Origin: Acanthochlamys bracteata | Lineage: Eukaryota; Streptophyta; Magnoliopsida; Pandanales; Velloziaceae | Direction: 5' to 3' | Length of the DNA: 64,000 nt | Assembly (NCBI GenBank): GCA_019914995.1 | Contig: CM034126.1 | Span: 6,639,001-6,703,000 of the forward strand | Shown: one piece after another, positions 61,645 to 64,000 of the stretch | Layout: each line of letters begins with the position of its first letter | Position numbering within the stretch: the first letter of the stretch is position 1 | Notes under the pieces: generated by a model | What the model saw: the letters and a program-made list of their open reading frames with translations, nothing else | Databases searched by the model: none | Told to the model about the DNA's origin: nothing | Program-made: the position numbers and the translations under genes

Positions 61645-64000
61645 AGAAAGAGCTTGGATGCAGGGTATGGAATTGCATTCCTTCAGTTATTTCCTAAGGT
61701 CATGCCACCTTCAAGCCGGTCTTGACTGGACATCATTGGAAAGCAGATTCAAGTCACGGGAATCCAATTTCTCTTTCTCCAGAGAATTGAGAAAAATATG
61801 TTCTAACTACCAACTCCGCACAAAACATGGAGATTAGGTTACAAAGAAATATTGTGAATACAAAGCTCTATGAGAAAGAATTAACTAGACAAGTAGGTAT
61901 TCTTGAGAGGCATCAAACATATTGTTTAAAACTTGCAGCGGAGTACTGTAATGAGCACAAACTTGATGGAAAAAAAGGCTTAGAAAATATTTATACAAGC
62001 TTTGGCAAGGGAAAAACCATCTAATTTCCTGGTTTACCTGAATTTTGTGCTGCTGAATCAGGTTCTATTGTAACAAGTTGCTTGTGGGAATGGAAACCAA
62101 AGCTGTTTGGTTCATTATGAGAAATCGGGGATGGATAATGTCAGTGCACCAGCTCTCTTGTTGCTTCCTGGGTTTGGAGCAGGAATTTTCATTATGAGAA
62201 GCAGTTTTAAGGATCTTGGTTCTGATTATAGACTGTTGGCATTAGATTATAGGACAAGGCAAGCCACTATTGTGTGAAGATCCGCTCCCTCTCATACAGC
62301 AAAAGGTAACTTTGAAGATACAGGTACCAAGGGGTCTTGGGAAGGAGTCCGAGCCATGGGCAAGTGAACTAGCTTATTCTCTCGGTTTTATGGAGAGACC
62401 AAGTTCAACATTTCGTAGAACAGGTATGTCTTTTAAGCTTATTTTTGTTTCTTATGGATTTCTTCCAGGGCACACTTGCAAATTATGTACACGACGGTAT
62501 ATCTTGATAGTAAGGTCTTTTGGGTTCATGGAAAGATTATCATTGAGCTCAAAACTGTTATGTTCATGGAGTTTTGTGTTTTTGGTTATCCTAAAAGCCC
62601 TATTGTCAAAATTTGTGGTCATGTCAAAACTGTTTAAGTTGAGAGAAGCCACAACATTCTGCTGAAGCTAGAATCAGAAAATGAACGACAACCTAGAAAA
62701 ATAAGCAATCCTAAAGAGGAATTACTTGAAAAATTGTACACGAAATGGTTTGATAGTTGTCCTCTGTTTGCAGTTATGTCACTAAGGCCTGAATCGGTTC
62801 TTTCTTGGATGCGTACACTATTGAGTAAATAGAAAATGTCAACGAAACTTCAGTATTTGCGTACCCAATCATGCTTCAATATTTTCTAGACATCCAATAG
62901 ACTGGTTAAATTGTATAAATCCCTTGACTTTTTTCTCAGGTTAGGCACTGATAATTATGGGTATAAATAAACAAGTGATACGATTATAATAATCTTAGCT
63001 TCAGGCTGTTTTTGTTGGTGACTTAAAATTTTCCTCTTGCAAAGAGAGGTTTCGTAGCATCTATTTGAAGCACGAAGTCTATGTTTTTCTCTTAAATTGT
63101 ACCAAAAACAGCAAGTGTACTGCTTATACAATATGCAGTTGATTATGAGAGGATAACGGTCTGTTTATTTCTTTTTCTCAATGATGCTTCCCTGAATGAA
63201 AAATGATGTTAAGAAATTTATCACATCACCGAGTGGGCCATATTATCAAACCTGTACTGCATTAGGTAATTGCATGAAACTGTTAAAGGAAATTTGATAA
63301 GAATCTTGAGATTAGCCTAGAATGTATGTGACTTCATGAAGGGAGCAGAAGATGATTTTCACCTAGATCTTCTCATCGAGATACATGTGTATTATGGCTA
63401 CATATTGATATCATGCAAATTCTACAAATAACCTTGATAAATTATGATATTATTTGAACCAATATTGAGATTGGTCAGATTTTAAAAGTTGAATCTTTCT
63501 TGCAGGTTATCCCTGAAATAGTTTATATTGTGGGGAATTCACTTGGGGGTTATGTTGCTCTATACTTTGCTACATGTAATCTACATATAGTGAAAGGAGC
63601 TAAGCTTCTCAATGCAACCCCATTTTGTGGATTCCTCCCTAACTCTATCAGATACCCTCTGTTGTCCAAGATAATTCAATGGACATGGACGTTTGCTTTA
63701 CCAGCAATTATGACAAAACTGACTGAATACATTTAGGTATTAATGATAGCACTCAGAATCATACTCTTTTTCATTGTTGCACCATGCATCTGTCACACAC
63801 TCCAATATGTTTGGTGTATATGAATAAACGTGGACACCTATTGAGCTTGACATTCTGGTTTTTCATTCATACTTGTGAATGAGTAGACATATCACATGAT
63901 CAGAAATGATCTAAAAGTTTCTTGTATGCAATTTCAGATGGCAGAGAATAAGTGATCCCAATAGCATAGAGGAGCTTCTTGAGCAAGTTTATGTTGACGG
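61645..64000 (+). pseudogene. Decayed alpha/beta-hydrolase gene (photolyase-hydrolase fusion type), runs off the window
   Basis: Blocks in plus orientation match the hydrolase part of plant proteins such as Arabidopsis At4g25290, as remembered. They are: HYEKSGMDNVSAPALLLLPG (about 62120-62180, with GFGAG); DLGSDYRLLALDY (about 62214); ESEPWASELAYS then LWRDQVQHFVEQ in another frame (62345-62425); VIPEIVYIVGNSLGGYVALY after a good acceptor (63506); LLNATPFCGFLPN; and WQRISDPNSIEELLEQVYVD after TTTCAG (63944-64000). The GNSLGG nucleophile Ser is kept. Breaks: a frameshift within the block at 62.38 kb, another after GFGAG, and a TAG at the end of the 63.5-kb exon where the next exon should join. 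The block at 61645-62023 may be an upstream exon, unidentified. Sequencing or assembly error is possible. Confidence 0.65.

Overview
This window is nuclear DNA of a flowering plant. It is AT-rich, genes have GT-AG introns and lie far apart, and the space between them is filled with plant transposable elements. The coding style (low-GC exons, modest introns) suggests a eudicot or a non-grass monocot; the species cannot be named from the sequence.

Four genes look intact or nearly so. (1) An ANKRD13-type ankyrin-repeat protein on the minus strand (two exons, 3631-3960 and 6250-7935, about 671 aa). (2) A probable FLIP/FIRRM (FIGL1-interacting, C1orf112-like) homologue on the minus strand, whose eight exons I could join in frame from 24066 down to 17675 (about 1,108 aa). 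(3) A MUR3/KATAMARI1-type GT47 xyloglucan galactosyltransferase on the plus strand (33461-35251, single exon, 596 aa). (4) A MIK1/PXL1-like leucine-rich-repeat receptor kinase on the minus strand (two exons, 53865-56439 and 52980-53386, 993 aa). They do not form a pathway; each belongs to a different process (protein quality control, meiotic recombination control, cell-wall synthesis, peptide signalling). At the right edge (about 61.6-64 kb) lies a decayed alpha/beta-hydrolase gene with frameshifts, which runs off the window.

Between the genes are: a fossil Ty1/copia pol on the minus strand (1.3-2.8 kb); a very large inverted repeat or foldback element (11.35-13.14 kb); a cluster of small inverted-repeat elements (24.2-31.4 kb), including one inserted in another and a degenerate CACTA-like element; a dead PIF/Harbinger pair (transposase and Myb/SANT-like ORF, 38.7-41.2 kb) followed by a compound tandem array of about 1.9 kb (41.5-43.4 kb); and two related solo-LTR-like elements in opposite orientation (44.1-46.6 and 49.5-51.5 kb). 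Between these two lie several well-spliced, phase-0 exon-like blocks of a gene I do not recognise.

The items most worth follow-up are the 1.8-kb foldback element, the compound tandem array, and the unidentified exons trapped between the opposed LTRs. All homology statements come from reading translated sequence against remembered family patterns; no search was run.
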